Virus record (IMG/VR): IMGVR_UViG_3300036772_000009
Span: 1 to 22,065 of that record
Reading direction: 5' to 3' (one strand)
From: a virus
Length of the DNA stretch: 22,065 nt
In this document: positions 7,784 through 14,918 of the stretch, one piece after another
Numbering within the stretch: position 1 is the stretch's first letter
Layout of the letters: each line of letters starts with the position of its first letter
Translations under genes and position numbers: made by a program
Notes under the pieces: generated by a model
Told to the model about the DNA's origin: nothing
The model's input: only the letters and a program-made list of their open reading frames with translations
The model's database searches: none

Positions 7784-7808
7784 TGTGAAAAGTTAAGAGC
7801 AGTTCACA
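7741..7808 (-). ncRNA. OOP-like antisense RNA to the 3' end of cII
   Basis: On the minus strand a hairpin with arms 7780-7768 and 7761-7750 (one bulged A, G-U pair) is followed by a T-rich run (7749-7741), a rho-independent terminator inside cII. Upstream, TAAAAT (7820-7815) could be the -10 of a pO promoter; no good -35 is seen. The RNA would be about 68 bases, close to lambda OOP (77), which lowers cII expression. The terminator is clear; the 5' end is estimated. Confidence 0.55.
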
Positions 7809-7820
7809 GGAGATATTTTA

Positions 7821-7982
7821 ATGGCTAATCGTAAGAAGTACCAGGAAAAAGAAGAGCGGCGACACCCTGATTCACCTGATGGATTGGTCGTTGCAGCAGC
7901 TAACAGTAAGCCGTTTGCAGAGCGGTTCATTGGTGTTTTCAGGCTAGCTAAAGCGGGGGTGAAGAAAGATGGGCGTCGTTAA
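7821..7982 (+). CDS. Small basic phage protein upstream of the replication gene, 53 aa
   Basis: The ATG follows AGGAG by 8 bases. The product is strongly basic (MANRKKYQEKEERRHPDSPD at the start, AKAGVKKDGRR at the end) with a central segment NSKPFAERFIGVFRLA. It overlaps the replication initiator gene by 14 bases, suggesting coupled expression. I recall similar short proteins between cII and the replication genes of enterobacterial phages, without a function. Nucleic-acid or initiator binding is only a guess from charge and position. Confidence 0.65.
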   Translation: MANRKKYQEKEERRHPDSPDGLVVAAANSKPFAERFIGVFRLAKAGVKKDGRR

Positions 7983-8868
7983 GCAGTTATCAGACTACAG
8001 GCAGATCCCTGTACAAACTCAGGAGGCATCCAGTATGGGGTATGTCTCTATACACCGCCAATTTATGGACAGCCGTCTTTATAAGGATTCTCAAGCAGTA
8101 CATCTCTGGCTTCACCTCATCCTCAAAGCAAACCATGAGAAAGCAGTCGTAAATACCGACATTGGCCCGGTGACTGTTGATCGTGGTCAGATGCTAACAG
8201 GTCGCCCGACATTGGTGAGTGAGACATTCATATCTGATAACAAAGTGCGTAGTTTACTTCGTACTTTCGAAGCCAAAGGGATGCTCAATATATGCTCTAT
8301 GGGTAAGAAATTCAGTCTCCTGACAATCGTTAAATATGACGATTTCCAGTCAAAAAATTGTCCAACGGTTGTCCAACGGTTGTCCAACGAAAACGTCAGT
8401 AACGACGGGCCTTACAGAGATGATTGTCCAACGGTTGTCCAACGGTTGTCCATAAACAATAAGTCTTTTAATAACTCATTACCTAACGGTAATGAGTATG
8501 TCGATTCTGACCAGAAAAATAAGGCGGATAAGAAACCGAAACTTTCCTGCGAAGAAGTCTGGCAAGCGCTTCGTGAATGTGTGCCTGATGCCAGAGGCTG
8601 GAATGCTTTAACTCCAAAGCGCAGAACACTGATCCAGAAGTTCTGGAGAGAAGCAAAACCAATCGCCAGCCAGTTTGGCGATGCTGAGCCATTTGGCATG
8701 GAGGCATTCAGACAGTATCTGGATTATCTCCATGCATCCTGCCGATGGATGTTCGAACAGCGCCATGATCAGAAAACGGGTAAGACGTGGCAAAAACGTA
8801 ATTACGAATACATTCTGAACTCTGAAATTTATGCGCAGGTTCGCGAAGGAGAACGCGATGACCGATGA
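7969..8868 (+). CDS. O-like replication initiator with internal origin
   Basis: The 299-residue protein has an N-terminal winged-helix-like domain (about residues 24-125, with YVSIHRQFMDSRLY and VTVDRGQML). A linker contains two copies of CPTVVQRLS, about 22 residues apart, encoded by the origin iterons. The C-terminal domain (from about 185) probably contacts the helicase. The start at 7969 gives a leader with VVKQLSDYRQIP; the Met at residue 23 (MGYVSIH) is an alternative. An initiator gene holding its own iterons followed by a DnaB-type helicase is the lambda/P22-like plan. It overlaps the helicase gene by 11 bases. Confidence 0.82.
   Translation: MGVVKQLSDYRQIPVQTQEASSMGYVSIHRQFMDSRLYKDSQAVHLWLHLILKANHEKAVVNTDIGPVTVDRGQMLTGRPTLVSETFISDNKVRSLLRTFEAKGMLNICSMGKKFSLLTIVKYDDFQSKNCPTVVQRLSNENVSNDGPYRDDCPTVVQRLSINNKSFNNSLPNGNEYVDSDQKNKADKKPKLSCEEVWQALRECVPDARGWNALTPKRRTLIQKFWREAKPIASQFGDAEPFGMEAFRQYLDYLHASCRWMFEQRHDQKTGKTWQKRNYEYILNSEIYAQVREGERDDR
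8358..8456 (+). repeat. ori: Replication origin iterons, 11-bp direct repeats
   Basis: Six copies of TTGTCCAACGG in two tandem triplets: 8358, 8369, 8380 and 8424, 8435, 8446. Copy 3 differs in the last base and copy 6 keeps only TTGTCCA. The gap between triplets is 33 bp, so all six stay on one 11-bp register. The A+T-rich stretch at 8451-8475 is a likely unwinding element. Confidence 0.88.
8475..8496. repeat. Inverted repeat next to the origin
   Basis: A perfect 9-bp inverted repeat, CTCATTACC and GGTAATGAG, with a TAAC loop. It lies just after the iterons and the A+T-rich stretch, where lambda ori also has a palindrome. It could form a cruciform or bind a host or phage protein. Confidence 0.75.
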
Positions 8869-10261
8869 ATACACTCTACCGCCGAGCAGCAAAGAAGCTG
8901 AGCAGTGCGTACTTGGTTCTGTGCTGATTGCTGCGACAAGCGACAACGTGCAGACGGTATTTTCATTCCTGCTTCCCGAAATGTTTTTCAGCAAACGGCA
9001 CGGCATGATTTACCGGGCCATGCGGGAGATGAACAACAAAAATCTTCCGATTGACCTGCTAACCGTATCAGACCTTTTAGAGTCAAGAGGTGAGCTGGAG
9101 TATGCCGGAGGTTTTGCCTATCTGGCTGAACTGTCAAACAACACTCCCAGCGCTGCAAACGTCATCGCCTATGCAAACCGCGTTAAAGACACAGCAACTG
9201 AGCGCATGGCTATTGAGCAGGCTAACAAGATGCTCGAATTGCTTTATGCGCGTTCAGGGATGACAACCACGCAGAAGCTTGAAGCCGTTCAGGCCCTGGC
9301 AATGCAGGTTGATGAGAAATCCAGAACAGGCAACAGCAAAGGGCTGGTTTCTTTCCGTGAGGCTTTCAACCAGTGGACCTACGCGTTAGGTGACAGACTG
9401 GAAGGAAACACGGCATCGCTGGGCCTGACTTCTGGTATCGAAGCGCTGGATGCAATGCTTGAACCAAAGCGGATTGTGCGCGGTTCCCTGTTCGTCGTTG
9501 GAGCCAGGCCAAAAATGGGAAAGACCACGGTCTACCAAAAAATGGCAATACATTGTGCACTGACGGAAAACCTGCCCGCATTGGCATTCAGCCTTGAAAT
9601 GCCAAAAGAGCAGATGGTGGAGCGCATCGTTTCCCAGCACAGCCGGGTCAATTCAAACGTGTTCTACCAGAACGGGTATGAAGAAAATAAAGTGGCTATG
9701 GCGCTGGCGAAGGGTAGCGATCTTGCTGACACCGATAATCTTTACATCGACGACACACCAGGGCTTTCACTAGCACACATCGTTGCAGAATCCCGCAGGA
9801 TTAAACGTGAGCGTGGTGAAGTTGGAATGGTGCTGGTCGATTACCTGACACTCATGACAGCAGAGAAAGCTGATACAGAGGCGCAGGCATACGGAATCAT
9901 CACGAAAGGGCTGAAGGTGCTGGCAAAAGAGCTTAACTGCGTTGTTGTGCTGCTGACCCAGCTTAACCGTGGCTCAGAAGCGCGGGCAAACAAGCGGCCA
10001 GTTCCGAGCGATTCCCGCTCTACCGGGCAAATTGAGCAAGACTGCGACTACTGGCTGGGCATCTATCGAGAGTCGGAGGACAACGAAGCTGTCAGTGCCA
10101 ACGAAACAGAGTTACTTCTTCGTCTTAACCGTCATGGTTCAACCGGCACAATCTACTCCGAGCAGCGCAACGGCATTCTGTATGACATCGACCAGCTTGA
10201 TGCGCAGCGACGTATTGCTGACCGGGAATCAAGCCGCAAACAAAGCAAAGGGGGCTTTTGA
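8858..10261 (+). CDS. DnaB-type replicative helicase
   Basis: The 467-residue protein starts at the ATG at 8858, 6 bases after AAGGAG; the ORF is open 27 bases upstream. The N-terminal DnaB domain (SSKEAEQCVLGSVL from about residue 10) is followed by a RecA-like motor with Walker A GARPKMGKTT at 215-224 and a Walker B-like VLVDY with Asp328, then QLNRGSEARANKRP. The length fits P22 gp12 (458). Carrying its own helicase frees the phage from loading host DnaB through a P-type loader. It is coupled to the initiator by overlap and to the next gene by TGATG. Confidence 0.95.
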   Translation: MTDEYTLPPSSKEAEQCVLGSVLIAATSDNVQTVFSFLLPEMFFSKRHGMIYRAMREMNNKNLPIDLLTVSDLLESRGELEYAGGFAYLAELSNNTPSAANVIAYANRVKDTATERMAIEQANKMLELLYARSGMTTTQKLEAVQALAMQVDEKSRTGNSKGLVSFREAFNQWTYALGDRLEGNTASLGLTSGIEALDAMLEPKRIVRGSLFVVGARPKMGKTTVYQKMAIHCALTENLPALAFSLEMPKEQMVERIVSQHSRVNSNVFYQNGYEENKVAMALAKGSDLADTDNLYIDDTPGLSLAHIVAESRRIKRERGEVGMVLVDYLTLMTAEKADTEAQAYGIITKGLKVLAKELNCVVVLLTQLNRGSEARANKRPVPSDSRSTGQIEQDCDYWLGIYRESEDNEAVSANETELLLRLNRHGSTGTIYSEQRNGILYDIDQLDAQRRIADRESSRKQSKGGF

Positions 10262-10536
10262 TGATTACCACAAGACAACGCATACACACCTACATCAAAG
10301 ACAATCCCGACACCACAGTAAACGAAATAGCCGCAGCGATGGGCGTCACTCGTAGCTGCGTGAGCCCTCAGGTATCGAACCTGTTTCGTGATGGCCTGCT
10401 GACACGTAGCGTATTCAATCAGGGCTATCGTTACGCGGCCATTGGAACAATTACTGAGCCTGCAGCCGCTCTTGCACTGCACATGAGCGAGGGGATGGCG
10501 CTGTTTAACAAACTATTGAAGGGAGTTAGAGCATGA
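10261..10536 (+). CDS. Winged-helix DNA-binding protein (MarR-like)
   Basis: The 91-residue product has a winged HTH: TRQRIHTYIKDNPDTTVNEI, then AAAMGVTRSCVSPQVSNLF as the recognition part and GYRYA as the wing. The ATG overlaps the helicase TGA (TGATG), with AAGGGGG 8 bases upstream. It may tune transcription or act in replication. Such a gene often follows the helicase in phages with P22-type replication. No target can be read from the sequence. Confidence 0.75.
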   Translation: MITTRQRIHTYIKDNPDTTVNEIAAAMGVTRSCVSPQVSNLFRDGLLTRSVFNQGYRYAAIGTITEPAAALALHMSEGMALFNKLLKGVRA

Positions 10537-10985
10537 GTTACGACATTTACGATCTGAAAACAATTTTAAAAGAGATGCGCACTTATGACCCGCGAGCGGA
10601 TGAGTACGGAGGTAAGCACATAATTCCTGGCTGGGCTGAAAGAGCACAAGGTGCAACAGCGAAAATTCAGGATGAGAACGAATATCTCCGCAAGCGCATC
10701 AAAGAAATGGATCTGATATTCGGCAAGAACCTGCTGGCTATGCGTGCTGCCTGTATCGAGGCTGAACATGGGGAAGGTGACAAGGCTGGCATGCAATGGA
10801 TTTTTAACACGCTTCTTGGTCCAGGTGAGTTTGCGCCAGATGAAGAAACAGACGCTCAGGCATATTTCAATCGTGAGAATGAGGTTCTCGATAAAGAACT
10901 TAACGAGGTTCTCGACTGGTTTCATGAGCGTTACAAGCGCCATAAAGCCGCACAAACCAAGCTAACCGTGGTGGATAAATCATGA
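10533..10985 (+). CDS. Hypothetical phage protein, 150 aa
   Basis: The start overlaps the previous stop as ATGA and the stop overlaps the next start in the same way. The product is acidic and helical, with a conserved-looking N-terminus (YDIYDLKTILKEMRTYDPR), a coiled stretch DENEYLRKRIKEMD, and a C-terminal helix (LDKELNEVLDWFHERYKRHK). There is no membrane segment. I do not recognise the family. Its position at the start of the nin-like block suggests early-middle expression from pR after N antitermination. Confidence 0.65.
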   Translation: MSYDIYDLKTILKEMRTYDPRADEYGGKHIIPGWAERAQGATAKIQDENEYLRKRIKEMDLIFGKNLLAMRAACIEAEHGEGDKAGMQWIFNTLLGPGEFAPDEETDAQAYFNRENEVLDKELNEVLDWFHERYKRHKAAQTKLTVVDKS

Positions 10986-11251
10986 GCACATCACAGCTAA
11001 AGCCTGATAACCGGGCGCAGTTTGAATCTTGGTGGGAAACCCAAAAGCCGAATTATTTCAAAGGCCGCTATGAGCCATTTAAAAGAGTTGATTGGGAAGC
11101 ATGGCAGGCCAGCCGCGCCAGCATCGTTGTAGGGCTACCTGACAAAGTGATGGTTGAAGATGAGTTCGACAATGGTCATAACTGCGTAATTGACTATTGC
11201 TCCGCAGCCATCCGCGCCGCTGGGATAACCGTTAAAGGGGATAGCGAGTGA
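10982..11251 (+). CDS. Hypothetical phage protein, 89 aa
   Basis: The N-terminal half contains FESWWETQKPNYFKGRYE followed by WEAWQASRASIVVGLP, a motif widespread in accessory proteins of enterobacterial phages (often labelled Ea22-like at the C-terminus). The C-terminal half has an aspartate-rich stretch and CSAAIRAAGITVKG. It overlaps its neighbours by 4 bases on both sides. Function is unknown. Confidence 0.65.
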   Translation: MSTSQLKPDNRAQFESWWETQKPNYFKGRYEPFKRVDWEAWQASRASIVVGLPDKVMVEDEFDNGHNCVIDYCSAAIRAAGITVKGDSE

Positions 11252-11541
11252 AGAAGTTAATTTTGATAGCCGCTTTATTTTTGGCGGCATGCGACCAAAA
11301 GCCAGACGCTGCACTAATTGACTCCACTGTTTCGACGGCTGACACAGGAAGATTTCAGGTGAAAGAAATGGCGCGATTCAGGGACTCAGATGCTTATAAC
11401 AATAGCCGGAAAATATTCCTGATAACCGATAAAGACTCAGGAAAGGAGTTCATCGGCGTGTCTGGTGTTGGCATATCTGAGGTTGGAACTCATACCTACT
11501 CGAATGGTAAGCAGGTGCTGACCACCACTGATGAGAGGTAA
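11248..11541 (+). CDS. Small lipoprotein in the nin-like region
   Basis: The gene starts with GTG at 11248, overlapping the upstream stop as GTGA. MKKLILIAALFLAAC is a lipoprotein signal with lipobox LAAC and the lipidated Cys at 15. Asp follows at +2, which in enterobacteria usually keeps the protein in the inner membrane. The mature part (82 residues) has a segment KIFLITDKDSGKEFIGVSGVG that resembles, weakly, DUF6440-type proteins. An envelope protein among early cytoplasmic genes may act in exclusion or host modification; this is inference. Confidence 0.75.
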   Translation: MKKLILIAALFLAACDQKPDAALIDSTVSTADTGRFQVKEMARFRDSDAYNNSRKIFLITDKDSGKEFIGVSGVGISEVGTHTYSNGKQVLTTTDER

Positions 11542-11544
11542 TCA

Positions 11545-11994
11545 ATGCAAATCGAAATGGTCAAGAATGCCGGTGGCGTTTTTGTTCCAGCGTTCGATAG
11601 CGACTTACTGAGGTTAACCAAGTTCAAGAACGGCGAGCAATACACCGCCGAAATCAAGCTCACCAGAAACCCCTCTTTTCACCGAAAAATGTTTGCCTTC
11701 TTTGGCTTCTGCTTTGCTCATTGGGCAGCGGAGAACGCCGGATACGATTGCTCTGACGAATACACCCAGAAAGAAGAGTTCAGAAAGAATTTAACCATTC
11801 TCGCTGGCTTCTTTGACACCGTCACGACCATCAAGGGTGAACTAAAGGTAAGGGCCAAGAGCCTGGCTTACGCGAACATGGAGCCTGACGAGTTCGAACG
11901 TTGTTACAGCGCACTGATTAACGCCGCCATTAAACACGTATTCGCCGGGACTAAAGACCCGCAAATACTCAATCAACTACAGAGCTACTTCTGA
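11545..11994 (+). CDS. DUF1367-family protein
   Basis: The 149-residue protein begins MQIEMVKNAGGVFVPA and contains LTRNPSFHRKMFAFFGFCF, the hallmark of DUF1367 phage proteins. These occupy the nin-region slot that holds ninB/orf in lambda; it is not NinB itself by sequence. A role in recombination or DNA processing is often guessed from that position but is not shown. It begins 3 bases after the lipoprotein gene stop. Confidence 0.85.
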   Translation: MQIEMVKNAGGVFVPAFDSDLLRLTKFKNGEQYTAEIKLTRNPSFHRKMFAFFGFCFAHWAAENAGYDCSDEYTQKEEFRKNLTILAGFFDTVTTIKGELKVRAKSLAYANMEPDEFERCYSALINAAIKHVFAGTKDPQILNQLQSYF

Positions 11995-12001
11995 GGGCAA
12001 T

Positions 12002-13081
12002 ATGACTGCCTATTACAACGAAATTGACCCGTTTGCAGCTCAGTGGCTGCGTAACTTAATTGAAGCCGGACAGATAGCACCTGGCTATGTAGACGAAAGG
12101 AGCATTGAGGATGTTACACCAAGCGATTTGCGAGGATTTACCCAGCACCACTTCTTCGCCGGCGTTGGAGTCTGGAGCTACGCATTACGACAGGCAGGAT
12201 GGCCCGACAGCAAACCAATCTGGACAGGTTCATGTCCGTGCCAACCTTTCAGCGCGGCAGGCAAGGGAAATGGGTTTGATGACGAGCGGCACCTTTGGCC
12301 TGCATTCCAGTGGCTCATCAATGAGTGCCAGCCTGAGCACATCCTTGGCGAACAAGTTGCAAGCGGTAACGCAAACGAATGGTTCGACCTTGTACAAACA
12401 GACCTGGAAGGAATGGGATACGCCTTTGGGCTTACGCCGTTTACGGCAGCGAGCATCGGTGCGCCGCACATCAGAGAGCGAGCTTACTGGGTGGCCTACA
12501 CCAACATGCAACACGAACCCGCAGCCGGAAACGCGCCGGGGGTTGCAGAATGTATCTGGAGCAGCGCGATTGGTGGGATGGCAAACGCCGGTGGCGAACG
12601 ATTCTACCGGGTCGACCCACTGCTACAGCGGGAAGAACCTGGACGGCTCCCCGAAGATATGCCTGAAGCTTCCCGGATCGGTATTGCTGACCGGGTGGGT
12701 AACCCCAACATCACGGGACTGGAAAGACTCGTCGGGAATGACAGCGCGGCGGGACGGAAAGGAGCGACTGGACCAGTTACCACGACAGGCATACACAGCA
12801 GGCCCCTTGAGGTTAACGGTTTTTGGCGAGATGCGGACTGGCTCTTTTGTCGAGATGGGCAATGGCGTCCAGTTGAACCCGGCACATTCCCGCTGGTTGC
12901 AAGGTTTGCCAAAAGCCTGGGACACGGCAAGTCCTCATTACGAGCAATGGCAGGACGCAACCGCACAGGGAGACTTAAGGGTTACGGTAACGCCATAAAC
13001 ACCGAGGCAGCCAAAGCATTCATTACGGCTTACATGGAGTGCATGCCATGCGCAAGACCTGGTTTCGCCACCACGATTTAA
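12002..13081 (+). CDS. Orphan DNA cytosine-5 methyltransferase (Dcm type)
   Basis: The 359-residue protein has motif I FFAGVG (51-56), motif IV PCQPFS with catalytic Cys80, a motif VI where the usual ENV is EQV (117-119), motif VIII IRERAY (158-163), a variable target-recognition region, and motif X GYGNAI near 327. It methylates C5 of cytosine, probably to shield phage DNA from host restriction; no endonuclease is nearby. The EQV form is frequent in phage enzymes of this kind. GAGGG lies 4 bases before the ATG. The gene contains a long second-frame ORF (12111-12998), and its end overlaps the next gene by 34 bases. Confidence 0.93.
   Translation: MTAYYNEIDPFAAQWLRNLIEAGQIAPGYVDERSIEDVTPSDLRGFTQHHFFAGVGVWSYALRQAGWPDSKPIWTGSCPCQPFSAAGKGNGFDDERHLWPAFQWLINECQPEHILGEQVASGNANEWFDLVQTDLEGMGYAFGLTPFTAASIGAPHIRERAYWVAYTNMQHEPAAGNAPGVAECIWSSAIGGMANAGGERFYRVDPLLQREEPGRLPEDMPEASRIGIADRVGNPNITGLERLVGNDSAAGRKGATGPVTTTGIHSRPLEVNGFWRDADWLFCRDGQWRPVEPGTFPLVARFAKSLGHGKSSLRAMAGRNRTGRLKGYGNAINTEAAKAFITAYMECMPCARPGFATTI
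12111..12998 (+). CDS. Candidate overlapping gene inside the methyltransferase gene, +1 frame
   Basis: This 295-codon ORF lies wholly inside the methyltransferase gene. AAGGAG (12097-12102) sits 8 bases before its ATG. The product has a Ser-rich N-terminal part, a segment GSTLYKQTWKEWDTPLGLRR then ASVRRTSE, and three GWxTP motifs (at 12489, 12576, 12693) followed by LNPAHSRWLQGLP. I recall many phage proteins annotated with this same layout, so the frame is at least widely conserved. It may be a true dual-coding gene or a conserved by-product of methyltransferase coding. Function is unknown. Confidence 0.4.
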   Translation: MLHQAICEDLPSTTSSPALESGATHYDRQDGPTANQSGQVHVRANLSARQAREMGLMTSGTFGLHSSGSSMSASLSTSLANKLQAVTQTNGSTLYKQTWKEWDTPLGLRRLRQRASVRRTSESELTGWPTPTCNTNPQPETRRGLQNVSGAARLVGWQTPVANDSTGSTHCYSGKNLDGSPKICLKLPGSVLLTGWVTPTSRDWKDSSGMTARRDGKERLDQLPRQAYTAGPLRLTVFGEMRTGSFVEMGNGVQLNPAHSRWLQGLPKAWDTASPHYEQWQDATAQGDLRVTVTP

Positions 13082-13248
13082 CCACGCAAGAAGCAGACGA
13101 ACTCATTCAACGCTACACCCTCCGCAACGTACAAACCCAAAAGACATTAAGCGCCGACCCGAGATTCTGGGTAGTTTCGGCATTGCTTCCCGAGGGTAGA
13201 ACTGAGCCGAGGACGAGCACCATTTATCAACAGAGGATATTTTTATGA
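13048..13248 (+). CDS. Small nin-region protein, 66 aa
   Basis: The ATG at 13048 follows GGAG by 8 bases; an in-frame GTG at 13039 is less likely. The product starts MRKTWFRHHDLTTQEADELI and is basic, with a helical N-terminal half and FWVVSALLPEG in the middle. It overlaps the end of the methyltransferase gene by 34 bases and the NinX-like gene by 4. I do not recognise a named family. Its place fits the string of small nin genes. Confidence 0.65.
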   Translation: MRKTWFRHHDLTTQEADELIQRYTLRNVQTQKTLSADPRFWVVSALLPEGRTEPRTSTIYQQRIFL

Positions 13249-13538
13249 CCGATTATTCAGAGATGAGCGATTTTGAAGTTAACAAGGCAGTGGCTTTTCA
13301 TATCGGGCTAACCACTTATAGAAACGCTGAAGAGGGCTCATTCAACCCCTGCAACAACCCCGCAGACGCCTGGCCGATTATTGTCAAAAACAGAATTCAC
13401 ATCGATCCGCCATTAAGAGACTTCCACCCTTGGAAAGCCGATAGAGGGATTGCTTTCCAATGTCAGCATGACAACCCACTGCGGGCGGCGATGGTCGTAT
13501 TTCTTAAGCTAATAGGTGCTGAGAATGCTGACTCATGA
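13245..13538 (+). CDS. ninX: NinX-like protein (DUF2591)
   Basis: The 97-residue product begins MTDYSEMSDFEVNKAVA and contains FNPCNNPADAWPIIVKN, then NPLRAAMVVFLKL, the three conserved blocks of DUF2591/NinX proteins of P22-like phages. The function is unknown. The ATG overlaps the previous stop as ATGA, and AGAGG lies about 8 bases upstream. It overlaps the NinF-like gene by 14 bases. Confidence 0.8.
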   Translation: MTDYSEMSDFEVNKAVAFHIGLTTYRNAEEGSFNPCNNPADAWPIIVKNRIHIDPPLRDFHPWKADRGIAFQCQHDNPLRAAMVVFLKLIGAENADS

Positions 13539-13719
13539 ATCCATCACCGATTACCAGCGAACCAGCAACGCAGCAGCAGGATATTGCGCAGCATGTACAA
13601 AGCCTTTGCAGCCTGGCGAAGTTTACGCATGCAACGAGTGCGCGAATGATGCGTATGTAGAAACTAAACCGAATGGAGGTAGCGATGAGGAAGCCCAGAA
13701 AGCGGTGCAAGAATCCTGA
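13525..13719 (+). CDS. ninF: NinF-like zinc-ribbon protein
   Basis: The 64-residue product has the pattern [20 protein letters not shown], two CxxC knuckles 13 residues apart, which matches lambda NinF (CANC...C..C) in layout and size. It probably binds zinc. The ATG at 13525 is chosen over a GTG at 13516. The gene overlaps ninX by 14 bases and rap by 35, as the nin genes of lambda also crowd. Its role is unknown. Confidence 0.75.
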   Translation: MLTHESITDYQRTSNAAAGYCAACTKPLQPGEVYACNECANDAYVETKPNGGSDEEAQKAVQES

Positions 13720-14293
13720 TTGCCGGGAATGGTTTCATCCAGCCTTCTCAAATCAAACCTGGTGCAGCGCAGAGTGTGGAACCGTAATAGCGCTAGCCAA
13801 GAGAGAGAAAGACCGCCAGAACGCGATACAGAAAGCGGAGCGACGGCGAAAGGATGAAGCCCAGCAGGAACGACGAAGTTTAAAAGTCCGCAAGTTAGCA
13901 GTACAGCCCCGCAGTTACTTCATCAAGCAAGCCCAGCAAGCAGTTAATGCCTACATCCGTGAAAGAGATAAAAACCTTCCCTGCGTTTCATGTGGAACGT
14001 TGAGCGCCGCCCAATGGGATGCGGGCCACTATCGCACTACGGCCGCCGCGCCACAGCTAAGGTTCGACCCTCGCCAAATATGGAGGCAATGCTCAGTTTG
14101 CAATCAGCACAAAAGCGGGAATTTAGTCCCGTACAGAGCTGAGCTTATCAGGCGCATTGGACTGGCTGAGGTGGAAATAATTGAAGGAAACCACGACCGC
14201 CATCGCTGGACAATCGATGAATGCAAGGCAATCAAAGCTGAGTATCAGCAGAAGCTTAAAGACCTGATTAACCAACGGGAGCAAGCAGCATGA
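13685..14293 (+). CDS. ninG: NinG / Rap recombination endonuclease
   Basis: The 202-residue protein matches lambda NinG (Rap) almost throughout as remembered: [15 protein letters not shown] and WCSAECGT near the N-terminus form a zinc finger, [14 protein letters not shown] lies in the middle, and WDAGHYRTT with [13 protein letters not shown] forms the HNH-like nuclease core. Rap cleaves branched DNA such as Holliday junctions and D-loops during recombination. The ATG at 13685 follows GGAGG by 6 bases. The C-terminus overlaps Q by 4 bases. Confidence 0.95.
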   Translation: MRKPRKRCKNPDCREWFHPAFSNQTWCSAECGTVIALAKREKDRQNAIQKAERRRKDEAQQERRSLKVRKLAVQPRSYFIKQAQQAVNAYIRERDKNLPCVSCGTLSAAQWDAGHYRTTAAAPQLRFDPRQIWRQCSVCNQHKSGNLVPYRAELIRRIGLAEVEIIEGNHDRHRWTIDECKAIKAEYQQKLKDLINQREQAA

Positions 14294-14805
14294 AGGTTAC
14301 AGAGCTAAGCCTGACAAAAGAGCAAGCTGATTGGCTGGATAGCTGGTTAGAGCAGTGGGGGGCATGGGTTTACAGCGGAAGACTGGAAAAGCGCATGAGC
14401 AGCGTTATAGCTCAGTACATGGCGACAGTAGAACCACAGCGCTATCCAGACAGACCAATGTGCAATGACGATGACGGAATGTTGATTTCTCAGGTCGTAG
14501 ATTCCGTCATGTGCATTGATAGAAAAGCGTTCGGTATTCTTCTTAGCTACTATGTTCACCTGTCATCCAAGCGAGCAATTGCAGCTTACTACCACAAGTG
14601 CGCAATTCCCCGCAAAATGTCAGGCAGGGGAGGCGAATCAATCAGGCCGCCATCACTTGTCACATGTCGAAGAGAAATTGACCAAATACTGTCTGCTTCT
14701 CAGTGGATGATATTCCAAAAGCTCAAACCTGCACTTAACGAGCGAAAACGTGTTGCTAACGTGAGAGAAATCTCAAATAACTGGTTGACTGGCATGATCC
14801 AATGA
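14290..14805 (+). CDS. Q: Late antiterminator, Q family
   Basis: The 171-residue protein contains WGAWVYSGR near the N-terminus, [17 protein letters not shown] and [11 protein letters not shown] in the middle, and [14 protein letters not shown] toward the C-terminus. These are the conserved blocks of the phage antitermination Q group (DUF1133-like or Phage_antiter_Q), which is unlike lambda Q. It should load on polymerase at the late promoter and let it pass the two terminators at 14866 and 14919 into the lysis genes. It starts as ATGA from ninG and is the last gene of pR. Confidence 0.85.
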   Translation: MKVTELSLTKEQADWLDSWLEQWGAWVYSGRLEKRMSSVIAQYMATVEPQRYPDRPMCNDDDGMLISQVVDSVMCIDRKAFGILLSYYVHLSSKRAIAAYYHKCAIPRKMSGRGGESIRPPSLVTCRREIDQILSASQWMIFQKLKPALNERKRVANVREISNNWLTGMIQ

Positions 14806-14865
14806 GCCACTATTACAAGGTAAGCTGCCGTATGTGTGACTTATTTACGTAGCTACCAAATTAAG

Positions 14866-14890
14866 AGGCCTCGCAGATGCGGGGCTTTTT
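14866..14890 (+). terminator. Terminator after Q (tR' candidate)
   Basis: GCCTCGC (14868-14874), an AGAT loop and GCGGGGC (14879-14885) form a stem with one G-U pair, followed by five T. It lies 61 bases after Q. The late promoter pR' should sit between 14806 and 14866, but I cannot fix its hexamers. Confidence 0.85.
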
Positions 14891-14918
14891 GCATTTCAGG
14901 ACTACATAAAATTCTAAT

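Noticed and set aside
8358-8456. CRISPR array
   Set aside because: The repeats are 11 bp, tandem without spacers, and lie inside the initiator gene, so they are origin iterons.
11545-11994. NinB label for the gene in this position
   Set aside because: The sequence matches DUF1367 motifs rather than lambda NinB; only the position is shared.
12178-12966. Several minus-strand ORFs opposite the methyltransferase gene
   Set aside because: They lack ribosome binding sites and conserved motifs, and long antisense frames are expected opposite G+C-rich coding sequence.
14820-14866. Late promoter pR'
   Set aside because: It must lie here by context, but no pair of -35 and -10 hexamers is convincing, so it is not listed as a feature.
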